NCBI GenBank assembly: GCA_964439215.1
Contig: CAYTNY010000104.1
Coordinates: forward strand, 1-6,648
Length of the DNA stretch: 6,648 bases
Direction: 5' to 3'
DNA from: CAYTNY01 sp964439215
Lineage (GTDB): Bacteria > Oederibacteriota > PGYV01 > CAYTNY01
Below, piece after piece: positions 5,480-6,648 of the stretch (the stretch's first letter is position 1; every line of letters begins with the position of its first letter). The position numbers and the translations under genes are program-made. The notes beneath the pieces were generated by a model that ran no database searches, was not told the DNA's origin, and was given only the letters and a program-made list of their open reading frames with translations.

Positions 5480-6574
5480 TTGGAAATAGGCATAGTAGGT
5501 CTGCCTAATGTAGGCAAATCAACAACTTTTAATGTTCTTACAAAGGCAGGCGCGGAAACCGCAAATTATGAATTCTGCACAATAGAGCCGAATATGGGCA
5601 TTGTTAATGTACCTGATGAACGGCTTGATCTTTTGTTTGATGTTTTTAATGACGGCAAAACGAAAAAAGTAAATGCATCAGTGAAATTTGTGGATATTGC
5701 CGGACTTGTAAAGGGTGCGTCAAAAGGGGAAGGGCTTGGAAATAAATTTCTCTCGCATATACGCCAGGTGGACGCGATAGCACAGGTCGTACGCGTGTTT
5801 ACGGATGAAAATGTGACACGCTCCGGAGGCAGACTGGATCCCATAGGAGATATTGAAATTATCAATACCGAACTTATGATTGCTGATATGGAAACCATAG
5901 AAAATAATATAGAAAAACTTGATAGGAAAATAAGAGGCCGGGACAAAGAGGCGGTTGCAATAGCCGAAGCATTGAATAAAGCGAAAGAAGTTCTGGAAAA
6001 AGGCATGCCCGCGTCTGCCGCTGATTATACGGATGAAGAGAAAGCGTTTGTGCGCAGGTACAGTCTATTGTCCGCAAAGCCTGTTTTGTATGTTTTTAAT
6101 ACGGACGAAGACAAAATAACGGACTTTGAGGAGCATTACGCGGATCTGGCGGAATATGTAAAAAAACAGAACAACGGCTATGTGGTGATATCCGCAAAAA
6201 TAGAATCAGAAATGATAGATTTTTCCGATAAAGAAAAAGAAGAATTTATAAAAGAGCTGGGTTTTGATTATACTGGTTTTGATGAATTCATAAGAAAAGC
6301 GTATGAACTGCTTGACTTGATTACTTTTTTTACGGCAGGGCCGGAAGAGGTGCGGGCCTGGCCGATAAGGCGCGGCACCTCCGCGGACAAAGCAGCCGGA
6401 AAAATACATTCAGATATTGAAAGAGGCTTTATAAGAGCAGAAACTATGAAGTTTACAGATTTTGAGCAGTATAAAAATGAAACAGTAATGAAAGAAAAAG
6501 GACTAGTGGCATCCAACGGACGTGATTATATAGTAAAAGACGGGGATATTATATATTTTAAGTTTAATGTGTAG
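5480..6574 (+). CDS. ychF: YchF/OLA1-type redox- and translation-linked ATPase
   Basis: The 364-residue protein is full length for YchF, a universally conserved Obg-family P-loop protein that prefers ATP over GTP, binds ribosomes and modulates stress responses. Visible elements are the P-loop GLPNVGKST (7-15), the switch II region DIAGLVKGAS (72-81), a helical hairpin insert (about 130-190), the modified G4 NTDE (207-210; NxxE instead of NKxD is the basis of ATP preference), SAKIESE (238-244), and a C-terminal TGS domain (about 279-362) ending in the family tail DYIVKDGDIIYF. The start is a TTG with GGAGG six bases upstream. One oddity: by gap-free comparison with the E. coli protein as I remember it, the catalytic His114 is Arg114 here (NVTRSGG). 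A terminator upstream implies its own promoter. The stop overlaps a G10 run. Confidence 0.96.
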   Translation: MEIGIVGLPNVGKSTTFNVLTKAGAETANYEFCTIEPNMGIVNVPDERLDLLFDVFNDGKTKKVNASVKFVDIAGLVKGASKGEGLGNKFLSHIRQVDAIAQVVRVFTDENVTRSGGRLDPIGDIEIINTELMIADMETIENNIEKLDRKIRGRDKEAVAIAEALNKAKEVLEKGMPASAADYTDEEKAFVRRYSLLSAKPVLYVFNTDEDKITDFEEHYADLAEYVKKQNNGYVVISAKIESEMIDFSDKEKEEFIKELGFDYTGFDEFIRKAYELLDLITFFTAGPEEVRAWPIRRGTSADKAAGKIHSDIERGFIRAETMKFTDFEQYKNETVMKEKGLVASNGRDYIVKDGDIIYFKFNV

Positions 6575-6583
6575 GGGGGGGGG
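6574..6583. repeat. G10 homopolymer overlapping the ychF stop codon
   Basis: Ten consecutive G begin with the last base of the ychF TAG stop. Length changes cannot alter the protein because the stop codon precedes any slippage, so it is not a coding phase switch. Its length may be a sequencing or assembly uncertainty. Confidence 0.85.
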
Positions 6584-6588
6584 AACGG

Positions 6589-6648
6589 AGTTCAAAGTTC
6601 AAAGTTCAAAGTTCAAAGTTCAAAGTTCAAAGTTCAAAGTTCAAAGTT
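6589..6648. repeat. Heptanucleotide tandem repeat, unit TTCAAAG, about 8.5 copies
   Basis: From 6589 to the window end the sequence repeats exactly every seven bases for 60 bases, with no mismatch. It begins 15 bases after the ychF stop and continues past the edge. Seven is not a multiple of three, so if translated it would cycle through all frames. No terminator for ychF is visible before it. Such arrays are scattered in many genomes as intergenic repeats and often break assemblies. Confidence 0.95.

Noticed and set aside
6589..6648. Heptamer array as a CRISPR or origin iteron array
   Set aside because: There are no spacers between the units, and no replication initiator gene or DnaA boxes are nearby.

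Overview
The window reads as chromosomal DNA from an uncultured, probably Gram-negative bacterium. The pointers are an AT-rich coding style, UUG start codons on two of the three complete genes, a K+-independent membrane pyrophosphatase, a FlgD/secretion-tail-like Ig domain remnant, a bacterial PIG-V-like glycosyltransferase, and a 7-bp tandem repeat (TTCAAAG) of a kind I associate with candidate phyla such as Omnitrophota or Elusimicrobiota. That placement is inference. No rRNA, tRNA, transposase, CRISPR array or phage gene is visible.

Layout. Positions 1-664 (minus strand) hold the N-terminal 221 residues of a multi-pass PIG-V/Gpi18-like glycosyltransferase that runs off the left edge. Positions 665-1251 hold a non-coding stretch and a short minus-strand reading frame that looks like the C-terminal Ig-like domain of a larger surface protein, without the rest of that protein. 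A good sigma70-type promoter (1211-1239) then drives a membrane-anchored phospholipase D superfamily protein (1270-2715). A 360-bp gap with several base-paired elements precedes hppA, a K+-independent H+-translocating pyrophosphatase (3076-5352), which ends in a textbook bidirectional terminator (5376-5406). A short leader with two mutually exclusive hairpins precedes ychF, the universally conserved Obg-family ATPase (5480-6574). The right edge carries a G10 run overlapping the ychF stop codon and about 8.5 copies of the heptamer.

How the genes relate. They look like separate transcription units, not one operon: the left genes diverge from the PLD gene, a candidate weak terminator overlaps the PLD stop codon, and a strong terminator separates hppA from ychF. 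hppA is an energy-conserving PPi-driven proton pump, ychF is a translation- and stress-linked ATPase, and the PLD and PIG-V proteins are envelope-associated enzymes with unknown substrates. I see no clearly new multi-gene system. The points most worth a second look are the candidate RNA switches upstream of ychF and hppA, the Arg at the position of the YchF catalytic His114, and the repeat-bounded right edge.
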